Positions 8,621 to 15,962 of a DNA stretch of 37,949 bases are shown piece after piece; position 1 is the stretch's first letter; the number at the start of each line of letters is the position of its first letter. A program made the translations under genes and the position numbers. This DNA is from an uncultured Bacteroidales bacterium (GTDB lineage Bacteria; Bacteroidota; Bacteroidia; Bacteroidales; Bacteroidaceae): NCBI GenBank assembly GCA_902770725.1, contig CACXUA010000012.1, positions 1-37,949 of the forward strand, read 5' to 3'. Under the pieces are notes generated by a model, which was given only the letters and a program-made list of their open reading frames with translations, was not told the DNA's origin and ran no database searches.

Positions 8621-10237
8621 TTACGGACGCTTCGTTTGCAAGGGACGATACTGGATGCCCATCGCGTCGAGGCGCTTCAAGTGTGCTTGCAAGCGGGGGA
8701 AGAAGTCGTCCCAACTCTGTTCGCTTCGAGGCGTCCAAGCCTTCTCAGCCAATGCCAAAGCACGTGGGAAGACCATCCATTGCATACGGGCTTCCGTGGG
8801 AATGCGTTCGCACCAGATGTTTGCCTGCATGCCCTTGATGAGTTTCAGTTGCTCGGGCGTGAGGTCAACGGGCACGATGTCGCCGTCGTAGATGTGACGC
8901 AACGTGTTGTCGTCCTGCGCGTAATCAAAGTAAAGGAAGGTGAAGGGGCAGAGCACGACCTCGTTGCCCATAGCCGTTGCCTTCTGCGTCACGTCGGGAT
9001 GGTCGCCGCGCCACCAATGCACGGTCGCTGTCTTGGAGAGTCCGCCCTCGAGTATCTCGTCCCAGCCCAAGATGCGACGGCCGTGGGCGTTGAAGTACTT
9101 CTCCATCTTCTTTGTGAACCACGCCTGCAGCTCGCTGACGTCCTTCAAGCCCTCGCTCTCGATGCGCTTCTTGCACTCGCTGCATTCCGACCAGCGACGG
9201 CGGTTCACTTCATCGCCGCCGATGCTGACGTACTCGTATGGGAAGAGCTGGAAGACCTCGTCATAAACCTTTTCTGCGAACTCGATGGTCGAGTTGCGAC
9301 CAAGGCAAAGCGGCTCCCGACCGTCTTGTGTGCAGCTCAGCCAACGGTAGCACCAGCAAGCCGAGCCGTTGTGGCCGGGCATATCAATCTCGGGAATCAC
9401 GTCAATACCACGAACAGCAGCGTACTTCACCACGTCGCGAATCTCGTCCTGCGTATAGTAGCCGCCGTAAAGTTCACCGAAGCCCTCGACTTCCTTGAAG
9501 AACTTCCAAGGAATGAGCATCGCAGGATTGTTCTCCTTTGCAGCTCGGTCGAGGCACTGGCGGTCGTGACTGTTGAAGCGACGCCAAGCCATCGAATCAC
9601 CCGTCAACTCGGGATAAGCCTTTACCTCCATGCGGAAGCCCTCGTTGTCCGACAGGTGCCAATGAAACTTATTGAGCTTATAGAGCGCCATCTGGTCGAG
9701 CAAACGCTTCGTCTCTTCAACAGAGAAGAAGTGTCGCACAGGGTCGAGCATCAGTCCGCGCCAATGGAAGTTCGGGGCATCTTTAATAGTGACAGAAGGT
9801 ATTCCCCAATAGAATTTATGAAAGCCTCCGAACATACAATAGTTCCGCCTACATTTAATAGGCATTAACTGCCTCAGCGTCGCAATGCCGTTGATGATGC
9901 CACGATAGCTGTGGGCTGTGATGAGAACGCCTTTTTTGTCGCAGACAAGCTCATAGCTCTCGTCGTTTTCGTCGGGAAGGACAAGGCTGAGCTGGACCTT
10001 GCCTTTGCCAAGTTTTGTCTTGAAGCGGAAGCCCGTCTCATTTTCCAGCACTTCTTGCAGATAAGTGGCTGCAGGTTCCAGGCTCGCATCGCTGTAACCG
10101 ATGGTGAAGCCCTTTGTGAACACAAACTCACCCTCTTTCTCTACGACCGAAGTGGGTTTGGGAATGATGTTGACGGCAGCCATTGCCGTGCCTGCGCACA
10201 AAAGCAGGGAAGTAAAAAGAATAGAAAGTCTTTTCAT
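8621..10237 (-). CDS. Secreted GH20 beta-N-acetylhexosaminidase
   Basis: 538 residues from the ATG at 10237, which gives the clean signal peptide MKRLSILFTSLLLCAGTAMA; an in-frame ATG 21 bases upstream (10258) sits almost on the predicted transcription start. An N-terminal GH20b-like domain is followed by the TIM barrel: WRGLMLDPVRHFF, NKFHWHLSDNEGFRME, GIDVIPEIDMPGH, and the catalytic pair D342-E343 in VSIGGDE. It removes terminal GlcNAc or GalNAc from glycans by substrate-assisted catalysis. It stands alone between two terminators, so it is a single-gene unit. Host or dietary glycan degradation is plausible; linkage specificity cannot be read. Confidence 0.93.
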   Translation of the reverse strand: MKRLSILFTSLLLCAGTAMAAVNIIPKPTSVVEKEGEFVFTKGFTIGYSDASLEPAATYLQEVLENETGFRFKTKLGKGKVQLSLVLPDENDESYELVCDKKGVLITAHSYRGIINGIATLRQLMPIKCRRNYCMFGGFHKFYWGIPSVTIKDAPNFHWRGLMLDPVRHFFSVEETKRLLDQMALYKLNKFHWHLSDNEGFRMEVKAYPELTGDSMAWRRFNSHDRQCLDRAAKENNPAMLIPWKFFKEVEGFGELYGGYYTQDEIRDVVKYAAVRGIDVIPEIDMPGHNGSACWCYRWLSCTQDGREPLCLGRNSTIEFAEKVYDEVFQLFPYEYVSIGGDEVNRRRWSECSECKKRIESEGLKDVSELQAWFTKKMEKYFNAHGRRILGWDEILEGGLSKTATVHWWRGDHPDVTQKATAMGNEVVLCPFTFLYFDYAQDDNTLRHIYDGDIVPVDLTPEQLKLIKGMQANIWCERIPTEARMQWMVFPRALALAEKAWTPRSEQSWDDFFPRLQAHLKRLDAMGIQYRPLQTKRP

Positions 10238-10266
10238 AATAACAGTCGTTAGTTTCATATCGCTTG

Positions 10267-10274
10267 CAAAGATA
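10267..10274 (-). promoter_or_regulatory. -7 element of the GH20 promoter
   Basis: Minus-strand TATCTTTG matches TAnnTTTG 30 bases before the chosen start. No TTTG is seen at the usual distance upstream, so only the -7 element is supported. Confidence 0.5.
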
Positions 10275-10340
10275 CAACTTTATTCGGACATGGCAGCCGT
10301 TCTCCTCTAAAAAAGAGAAGGTGAAGCGACTGGACGAGAC

Positions 10341-10376
10341 AAAAAGCCCCCGACTGGCTTCGCAGCTGGTCGAGGA
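10341..10376 (-). terminator. Terminator of the sigma/anti-sigma/secreted-protein operon
   Basis: CCCCGACTGGCT and AGCTGGTCGAGG pair around TCGC with one mismatch and two G-T pairs. On the minus strand the hairpin is followed by TTTTTG. It lies 60-95 bases after the stop codon at 10436. Confidence 0.75.
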
Positions 10377-10435
10377 CATGAAAAGAAAAAATACCTTTAA
10401 TTTAAATGAGAAAATACTTTTTGCTTTGTAGTTGC

Positions 10436-11311
10436 TTACTTTTGTTTCATCTTCATTAGCAGGTCGCGTGCCCTTTGGAAGTAATTGCGGTCTGCCTCAT
10501 TCTTGGCTATTTCAATTAAAGAGTCAATGTCGGCCATTACCTTCTCCCACTTCTCTGTAGAGTCGGGACGTCTGAAGGCACCATACTCGACGCCCATCTT
10601 GCAAAGGTTATAGATGGAGACAGCCGTGACTGCCGTCAATTTCGTTTGATGATTGAAGTAATAATCCTTCAAGATGTTAAAGTCGGTGATGAAAGCGTCG
10701 TCATTCGCCTTTTCATTGATGTAGCCTATTTGGTTGGAAGGGATGCCCATGCCAATAACGGTGGTAGTCTGTGCCGAAGGTATCTTGGCGTACGTCACGA
10801 TGTATCGGGCGAAGACATTTCCCTTGTGGTCTTCCTTCCATTCGAGGGCATATGCGTACCGATGCGTCTTGGTGGTGTCGGCAGCATCAAGTATGTTGAT
10901 GTTGATGTAGTTGCCATATTGCTCGCCAATAGTGACGTAGCGGTTCACGTCCTCACCAATCATTAAGTTCCTTTTTCCTTCATTCTGCGGGTTTCCCGTC
11001 GTTAAAGTGTTGACACCGTAACAATTCGGATTGTAGGTTCCGTTTGCCTCGAAAGCCTTTATCATCTCGTCGAGCATGGAACGTTGTTTCTTTGGAAGCG
11101 TGAAGGTCATGATGTCGCAGCGCCACTTCAAGGGCGTTCCCTCCTTCGTTATGTCGCGTTCCTGACCAAGACTCTTGCTGACTTCCACCTTGTTGTCAAT
11201 GGTTTGAGAGATGAGACTACTCATCCAGGACTCAATGTCCTGCGCTACCACCTTTTGTGCGGAAGCGTTTAAACTGACGAGCATCAAGCTCGCAAGGATT
11301 AAGTTCTTCAT
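10436..11311 (-). CDS. Secreted protein of unknown function in an ECF sigma operon
   Basis: 291 residues with a signal peptide (MKNLILASLMLVSLNASAQ). No family was recognised. The mature part is mixed alpha/beta, with no cysteine pattern apart from single residues and a lysine-rich end. It contains a segment FTLPKKQRSMLDEMIKAFEANG and a C-terminal helical region rich in charged residues. It follows the anti-sigma-like gene by 21 bases and ends before a terminator, so it is the last gene of that operon. A periplasmic input or target of the sigma system is a reasonable guess only. Confidence 0.85.
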   Translation of the reverse strand: MKNLILASLMLVSLNASAQKVVAQDIESWMSSLISQTIDNKVEVSKSLGQERDITKEGTPLKWRCDIMTFTLPKKQRSMLDEMIKAFEANGTYNPNCYGVNTLTTGNPQNEGKRNLMIGEDVNRYVTIGEQYGNYININILDAADTTKTHRYAYALEWKEDHKGNVFARYIVTYAKIPSAQTTTVIGMGIPSNQIGYINEKANDDAFITDFNILKDYYFNHQTKLTAVTAVSIYNLCKMGVEYGAFRRPDSTEKWEKVMADIDSLIEIAKNEADRNYFQRARDLLMKMKQK

Positions 11312-11332
11312 ATTATATAAGGTATTAAGTGT

Positions 11333-11962
11333 TTAGAATGAAATGATTTGGTGTGACGTCTCGGGTTCTTCGCCCAGAAGCGTGGCGATGTATGCCCGCA
11401 GAGGTTCTGTCTGCTCATGCATCTCGTAGGCGACTTGCAAGACTTCCTCGGCGAGGAAGATATCGACGAGCGCCTGCTTTTCGGGCGAGATGACGGGCAG
11501 TTCCTCCTTTTCCTCCACCGAGGAGGAGGGGAAAACAGGCTCGGCCTCTGCAAGCAAAGGCTCGACCTGAGGCTCTTCGGGGACGATAGGCTTGCTGGGC
11601 TTTGGCTGATTGCCAAGTGTCTTCTGAGCTTTCTGAATAATCGGATTATTCTGAGTATTCAGAGGAGCGGGCTCTTTTGGCTCGATGGGCGTGTCGGCTT
11701 CCTGCTTTGGGAGCTCTGCGACGACTGTTGGAGCGGCTGGCCCAGGCTGCTGCGCCTGCTGGCGAGGCCAGAGGAAGAAGCCCACGACAAGTGCTGCCGC
11801 GATGCTGCTCACCCAGAAAGCTATTGTGCGCGGCTTGTTTCGTCGACGGGGCTCTACCTTCTGCAGGACCCTTTCGGCAAAGTCCGCCGAGAGGGGCGGC
11901 ACGTCTGCTGCCCGGCGCTCAAGCGCTGCCTTTAGCAGCTTATCCAGTTCCTTTTCCTTCAT
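11333..11962 (-). CDS. Probable anti-sigma factor, single-pass membrane protein
   Basis: 209 residues from the ATG at 11962 (MKEKELDKLLKAALERRA); an upstream TTG at 11980 lies inside an A/T repeat and is unlikely. A cytosolic N-terminus of about 45 residues ends in basic P-R-R-R-N-K-P-R, then a TM segment (about 48-65, IAFWVSSIAAALVVGFFLW), then a Pro/Glu-rich periplasmic part. It lies 21 bases after the ECF sigma gene. The assignment is from position and topology; no zinc anti-sigma motif is visible. Confidence 0.7.
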   Translation of the reverse strand: MKEKELDKLLKAALERRAADVPPLSADFAERVLQKVEPRRRNKPRTIAFWVSSIAAALVVGFFLWPRQQAQQPGPAAPTVVAELPKQEADTPIEPKEPAPLNTQNNPIIQKAQKTLGNQPKPSKPIVPEEPQVEPLLAEAEPVFPSSSVEEKEELPVISPEKQALVDIFLAEEVLQVAYEMHEQTEPLRAYIATLLGEEPETSHQIISF

Positions 11963-11983
11963 ATCCCTTTCAATTTTCAATCT

Positions 11984-12538
11984 TCAATCTTCAATTTTCA
12001 ACAGCTTCTTTAGTTTCTGCCTGATTCTTTGCAGGCGGCTGGCGAGCGGACCTGCTGCGACGTCCATCACCTCGGCTATTTCTGCGAGCGAACGCTCCTC
12101 GTAATAATGCAGGTGCAGGAGCGTCCGCTCCTCTGGGCGCAGGCTTTCGATGGCTTTGTCGAGGAGCATGAGCCGCTCGTTTCTTGCAGCCGTCTCCTCC
12201 TCATCCTGCGCCCAGAGTGCCCCGTCTGGCGGTCTGTAACGCTCCTCGTCGAGCGGCATGGATGCGAGTCCTCGGCTGCGAAGATGGTTCAGGGCGGTGT
12301 TGTAGGCGATGCGGCTGAGCCATGTCGGGAACGAGGCTCGCTCGGGGTCGAAGTCGGAGAGATGCCTGAAGGCACGCACGAAGACGTCCTGCGTCAGCTC
12401 CTCCACGTCGCGAACATCGCCGACCATCTGTGCCACAAGCAGCTGTACCTGCCGTCCGTACCTGTCCATCAGGTACTTATATCCGTCGGCCTGCCCGCGC
12501 TGGGCAGCGAGTATCATCTGCTTTTCCTGGTCTGCCAT
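11984..12538 (-). CDS. ECF-type RNA polymerase sigma factor
   Basis: 184 residues from ATG 12538 (MADQEKQMILAAQRG); a longer GTG frame to 12565 is less likely. Region 2 is YLMDRYGRQVQLLVAQMVGDVRDVEELTQDVFVRAFRHL ... FPTWLSRIAYNTALNHLR. Region 4 is LRPEERTLLHLHYYEERSLAEIAEVMDV ... SRLQRIRQKLKK. No extra C-terminal domain is present. It directs polymerase to an alternative promoter set when released by its anti-sigma partner, probably the next gene. The stop codon falls in a tandem GAAAATTGAAGATTGA-type repeat that runs into that gene. Confidence 0.93.
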   Translation of the reverse strand: MADQEKQMILAAQRGQADGYKYLMDRYGRQVQLLVAQMVGDVRDVEELTQDVFVRAFRHLSDFDPERASFPTWLSRIAYNTALNHLRSRGLASMPLDEERYRPPDGALWAQDEEETAARNERLMLLDKAIESLRPEERTLLHLHYYEERSLAEIAEVMDVAAGPLASRLQRIRQKLKKLLKIED

Positions 12539-12608
12539 AGTTATTCTTGCCACCCTTATATACACAAGAGCAGCAGAAATATGTCGCTGAAAAGAGAAAA
12601 ATTTTTGC

Positions 12609-13235
12609 TTACGGGAGGCGATAACGTGTCTGAGCGCCTTTGCCTTCGCGAACCAGACGACCCTCTCGAACGAGCCGACGCAACAGACTTGTAACGCGAC
12701 TACGGGTCAAGGTCTGTTCGAAAGCGACGGACACATCCTTATGCGTAATGTAGGTCCTGCTGGCAAAGAGCTCGGTGAGGCGTGTCTCGACCTCCGACTC
12801 CTCAGCATTGAACTTCCATCCGTACGGCACCTGGTCCACCTCGAAGCCACGCACCTCGGCCAGCAGCTCGCTGTCAGGACGGAACTGCAGACCTTCCACG
12901 CGGACATCTTTCCCGTGATAGTTGCCGTCCTTCACCTCGATGCTGCCCTTCAAGGAAAGGCGGAAAGTGCCGATGCCAGGCAGCGTGACGGCATTGCCCT
13001 TCTCGAGTTCATGCACCATCACCCTTTGCAAAGTGCTCAGAGCCGCCATCAGTTCGGCCTTCGGCAACACGGAAGGCAACCTGCCGCTGCTGCTCTGGAA
13101 CTCGATGGCATCCGTCGTCTGCGGACATTCCAACAAGACGCGAAGGCTCTCCAAATCAGCCGTTTCACTCAAATTCTCCTGCTGTCCTTCCGTGGGAAGA
13201 ACACCACGCCGGGCAATTGAAAATCGTATAGGCAT
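12609..13235 (-). CDS. HU-like (HU-HIG type) DNA-binding protein with C-terminal winged helix
   Basis: 208 residues. The N-terminus MPIRFSIARRGVLP and the HU-like core (LPKAELMAALSTLQRVMVHELEKGNAVTLPGIGTFRLSLKG ... VEGLQFRPDSELLAEV) match the Bacteroidetes HU-like class. Residues about 150-208 form a winged-helix-like tail (SRTYITHKDVSVAFEQTLTRSRVTSLLRRLVREGRLVREG). The fusion suggests a sequence-specific DNA-binding role rather than a bulk nucleoid protein. It has its own exact promoter and precedes the ECF sigma gene by 70 bases with no terminator between, so it may be co-transcribed with it. Confidence 0.82.
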   Translation of the reverse strand: MPIRFSIARRGVLPTEGQQENLSETADLESLRVLLECPQTTDAIEFQSSSGRLPSVLPKAELMAALSTLQRVMVHELEKGNAVTLPGIGTFRLSLKGSIEVKDGNYHGKDVRVEGLQFRPDSELLAEVRGFEVDQVPYGWKFNAEESEVETRLTELFASRTYITHKDVSVAFEQTLTRSRVTSLLRRLVREGRLVREGKGAQTRYRLP

Positions 13236-13260
13236 AATCGTATCGTTTTGGTTTACCCCA

Positions 13261-13292
13261 CAAAATTAGCAATTTTACCCCACTCCACCAAA
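13261..13292 (-). promoter_or_regulatory. Promoter of the HU-like/winged-helix gene
   Basis: Minus-strand TTTG (13289-13292), exactly 20 bases, then TAATTTTG (13261-13268). The leader would be about 20 bases. Array B begins about 16 bases upstream of the -33 element. Confidence 0.75.
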
Positions 13293-13307
13293 TGTTTTGC
13301 CAAGAAA

Positions 13308-13389
13308 ATGCAGTCAAGTTGTTTGCACATACATGTAAATTCAATTGCACATACATGTAGATGCAATTGCACATACATGTATGTGCAAT
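13308..13389 (-). repeat. 22-bp-period intergenic array B
   Basis: Three units begin with TTGCAC at 13323, 13345 and 13367, exactly 22 bases apart. The core of every unit contains the palindrome TACATGTA. Unit ends differ (ATTCAA, GATGCAA, TGTGCAA). The last unit with its flanks is a perfect 24-base palindrome (13366-13389, half-site ATTGCACATACA). The lead-in is ATGCAGTCAAG (13309-13319). It lies between the terminator at 13411-13446 and the promoter at 13261-13292. It shares its framework with array C. Confidence 0.93.
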
Positions 13390-13410
13390 AAAGTAACCCT
13401 GCCGAATGGC

Positions 13411-13446
13411 ACAAAAAAAGCTGCCACATCGGGGGACGTGGCAGCC
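13411..13446 (-). terminator. Terminator of the thioredoxin-like gene
   Basis: An 11-bp stem (arms GCTGCCACATC and GACGTGGCAGC, one G-T pair) at 13420-13445 is followed on the minus strand by seven T. It lies just after the stop codon at 13460. Confidence 0.9.
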
Positions 13447-13459
13447 TTAGGGGACTGGA

Positions 13460-15814
13460 TTACTGCATTTGCTGCAGCAGTTTGACGAGGTCGTCGAGGT
13501 CGCGGGCATCGATGTCCAGGTCGAGCATGTTGCCGTCGCGGTCGAAGAGCTTGTAAGTCGGGAAGCCGTGGACATCGAGGTGACGCTCGATGGCGCTCTG
13601 CTGCTCGGACGGCAGATTGTAGTGTGCCACGTTCTCTCCGCTGACGTTGTACTCCTTGATGACGTTCTCCCACGACTCCTGTGGGCTGTTATTGGCAAGG
13701 TAGAGGAACGCGATGTCGAAGTCTTTCAGACGCTCATACTCCTCCTGACTATGGGAGAGTGCCTCCTTGCAGGGGCCGCACCAAGTGCCCCAGACGTCGA
13801 GCAGCACGAACTTTCCCTTGTAGGGTTCCAGGAGTTTGCGTAGCAAAGCCTCGCCTTCGGAGAGGTCCTTCAGGTCGTCCGACGACTTGAGCACGAGCTT
13901 GTCGAACTCGCGGTTCTCCAACGCAATGTAGTAATCGTTCTTCTTCTCCACCATTTCGATGCCGATGGGGTTGGCTATCATCATCTTCAAGGAGTCGAAC
14001 ACTTCGGGAAGCAGCGCGACGCGGTTGTGTTCGAGTTCACCATAAACCTGTTGCGTGAACCAGAGGCTCTTCAGGAACGGCTCGGCACCTAGGCTGTCGA
14101 GGCTGTGCTCCTGTTCCCTCATCCTTGAGAGAAGCGACTTGCACGAAATGAACTTCTGAGCCTTCGAGCCATTGAGAACCTTCTCCGCAGCCTCGATGAG
14201 CTCCGCGTTCTTCGCGTTCTCTTCATCGGCGATACGCTCTTTTTCCTCCATCGTAGAGACCTGACCTATACGCTCCCGTGCTGTCTTCACCCATTCCTTC
14301 CAGCGGTTCAGGACGTCACGCTCCTCGTCGTTCTCGGCAATCTCGCTAATGTGATCGAGGTAGTTAAGACTGAACGAATAGCTGCGACGGTCGACAACAT
14401 CGCCAAGATAATCGCGCAGAAAGCCGCTCGTCTCGCGGTGCAGGGTCAAGGGCGACTCGAGTTTTGTCCAGAAAGTCTTGTAGGCATACTGGCATGCAAC
14501 CTCGGGAAATTGGTAATGTTCGCCGCGGAAGCGAGCCTGGCCGAAACAGAACGCCTGCTGCCAAAGCGTGTTGCCCTGGCGATATTGCCTGTAGCGATTG
14601 GAGAGCGAGGGATGTTCCTCGAATAGACGCTCCTGCTTTGCGAACTGAGTTTGCAACAGGCTGTCGGTCGAGGCGATGTACTTGTCGAAGTCCTTATCCT
14701 CGCGTTCCATCCTTACTGTCTGCCAGTCAACGGGGAACTTGAAGAGCTCGTTCTGTAGGCGGCAGTCGTCGCCCATGAAGTAGCGGCGTCCCTCCTTGAA
14801 GTCATAGAGCAGGAAGTAGGTCTTGCCCGGCTCGAGCATCGTCCGCATGAAGCAGCGCGACCAGTCGCAGAAGAACTCCGTGCTGTTCAGAAGCGGGAAG
14901 CTAACCTTGAAGCGTCCCTGTTCGTCGAGGTCGGCATAGACTGATTCCTCGTCGCCCGTAAAGAGGTCGCGGTAGCCGAACTCGAAGGTCTTCTCGCCCT
15001 TGTACTTGTCCGGCATGTCCTTTATCCAACCGACGACCGTCACCGTGTCTGCTTTGTAGTCGGTATCCACGAAGTCCGTGCGCGTGTCCTTCTGCGGGTA
15101 GTCGGGCATGAAGCGGCTGGTTATCATGCTGTACGAAGCCTTCTGGTCGCCTATCTGTATGGTGCGCTTGCCCTTCTTGTCCTTGCCGACAATGACCTTC
15201 AGGTCGTCCGTGCCTGACGACAGAAGCATTTCGGCCTCGCCCGTCTTCTGGTTGATGTCGAGCTTCTTGTAACGCCAGAACCGGCAATCATATATGGCTT
15301 GGTCCTCGAGGAAGGCAATCTTCCAGTCGCCCTTCTCGTCGCGCCAGTAGGAAGGCAGCAGTTGTCGCCAGCGTTCTTCCACAGGCTTGATGCCCGTGAT
15401 GGACCATGCGCCGCTGAAGTCTCCCTCGGTGAAGTCGAACGACTTGGTCGATAGGGGCAGCGGCTCGAAGTGGAGCACGACGTCGCTCGTGCCGTCGGGG
15501 CCTGTCTGCTGATGCGTGTCGAGCTGTATGCCGTCGGCGGATGTGATGGCGTACTGCTTGCCATCGGCCTTCAGATAAGAGCCGCTGGCGAACTGGAACC
15601 AATAGTCATCGTAGTCCGACCGCTGGCTGACTGTCATATGGACGAGCGTCTCGTTCTCCTTCAGCTCGACCTTCGTGATGTCGAGAGCCAAATTGAAGAA
15701 GCCGTCGCCATAGCTTGTGCTGAACTCCGTAGTGGGCTGCTCCCACACGATTTGCTTTCCCTGTGCCGCCCCTGCCGCTATGAACAGAAGGCACGCAATG
15801 AGTGTTTGTTTCAT
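13460..15814 (-). CDS. Large exported TlpA/thioredoxin-fold protein
   Basis: 784 residues with a signal peptide (MKQTLIACLLFIAAGAAQG). About 640 residues of mostly beta-rich, then helical, sequence precede a C-terminal thioredoxin domain with the active site W678-C679-G-P-C682 and the cis-proline region GFPTYKLFDRDG. Bacteroidetes have many such long TlpA-like proteins with an uncharacterised N-terminus; they are thought to be periplasmic thiol oxidoreductases. The N-terminal part matched nothing I can name. A 148-base gap separates it from the RND gene, with a small hairpin at 15860-15873 and no clear terminator, so it may be co-transcribed or have its own promoter. A tandem 16-base repeat precedes its start. 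Confidence 0.87.
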   Translation of the reverse strand: MKQTLIACLLFIAAGAAQGKQIVWEQPTTEFSTSYGDGFFNLALDITKVELKENETLVHMTVSQRSDYDDYWFQFASGSYLKADGKQYAITSADGIQLDTHQQTGPDGTSDVVLHFEPLPLSTKSFDFTEGDFSGAWSITGIKPVEERWRQLLPSYWRDEKGDWKIAFLEDQAIYDCRFWRYKKLDINQKTGEAEMLLSSGTDDLKVIVGKDKKGKRTIQIGDQKASYSMITSRFMPDYPQKDTRTDFVDTDYKADTVTVVGWIKDMPDKYKGEKTFEFGYRDLFTGDEESVYADLDEQGRFKVSFPLLNSTEFFCDWSRCFMRTMLEPGKTYFLLYDFKEGRRYFMGDDCRLQNELFKFPVDWQTVRMEREDKDFDKYIASTDSLLQTQFAKQERLFEEHPSLSNRYRQYRQGNTLWQQAFCFGQARFRGEHYQFPEVACQYAYKTFWTKLESPLTLHRETSGFLRDYLGDVVDRRSYSFSLNYLDHISEIAENDEERDVLNRWKEWVKTARERIGQVSTMEEKERIADEENAKNAELIEAAEKVLNGSKAQKFISCKSLLSRMREQEHSLDSLGAEPFLKSLWFTQQVYGELEHNRVALLPEVFDSLKMMIANPIGIEMVEKKNDYYIALENREFDKLVLKSSDDLKDLSEGEALLRKLLEPYKGKFVLLDVWGTWCGPCKEALSHSQEEYERLKDFDIAFLYLANNSPQESWENVIKEYNVSGENVAHYNLPSEQQSAIERHLDVHGFPTYKLFDRDGNMLDLDIDARDLDDLVKLLQQMQ

Positions 15815-15962
15815 ATTTATCTTTTCACCTTTTTATCTTTTCACCTTTATTATATATAACGCACGAGGGTGCGAAATGTTACGCCTCAAGGCAAAGATTT
15901 AAGTATCCTTAACTATTCTGCCAAGACAAAAGTAATCTTCCGTTTCCAGACGAAGGGAGTTT

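Noticed and set aside
13165-13374. Minus-strand frame through array B encoding C-N-C-I-Y-M-Y-V-Q-L-like repeats
   Set aside because: The peptide repeat only reflects the 22-bp DNA repeat; it overlaps a promoter and the start of a real gene.
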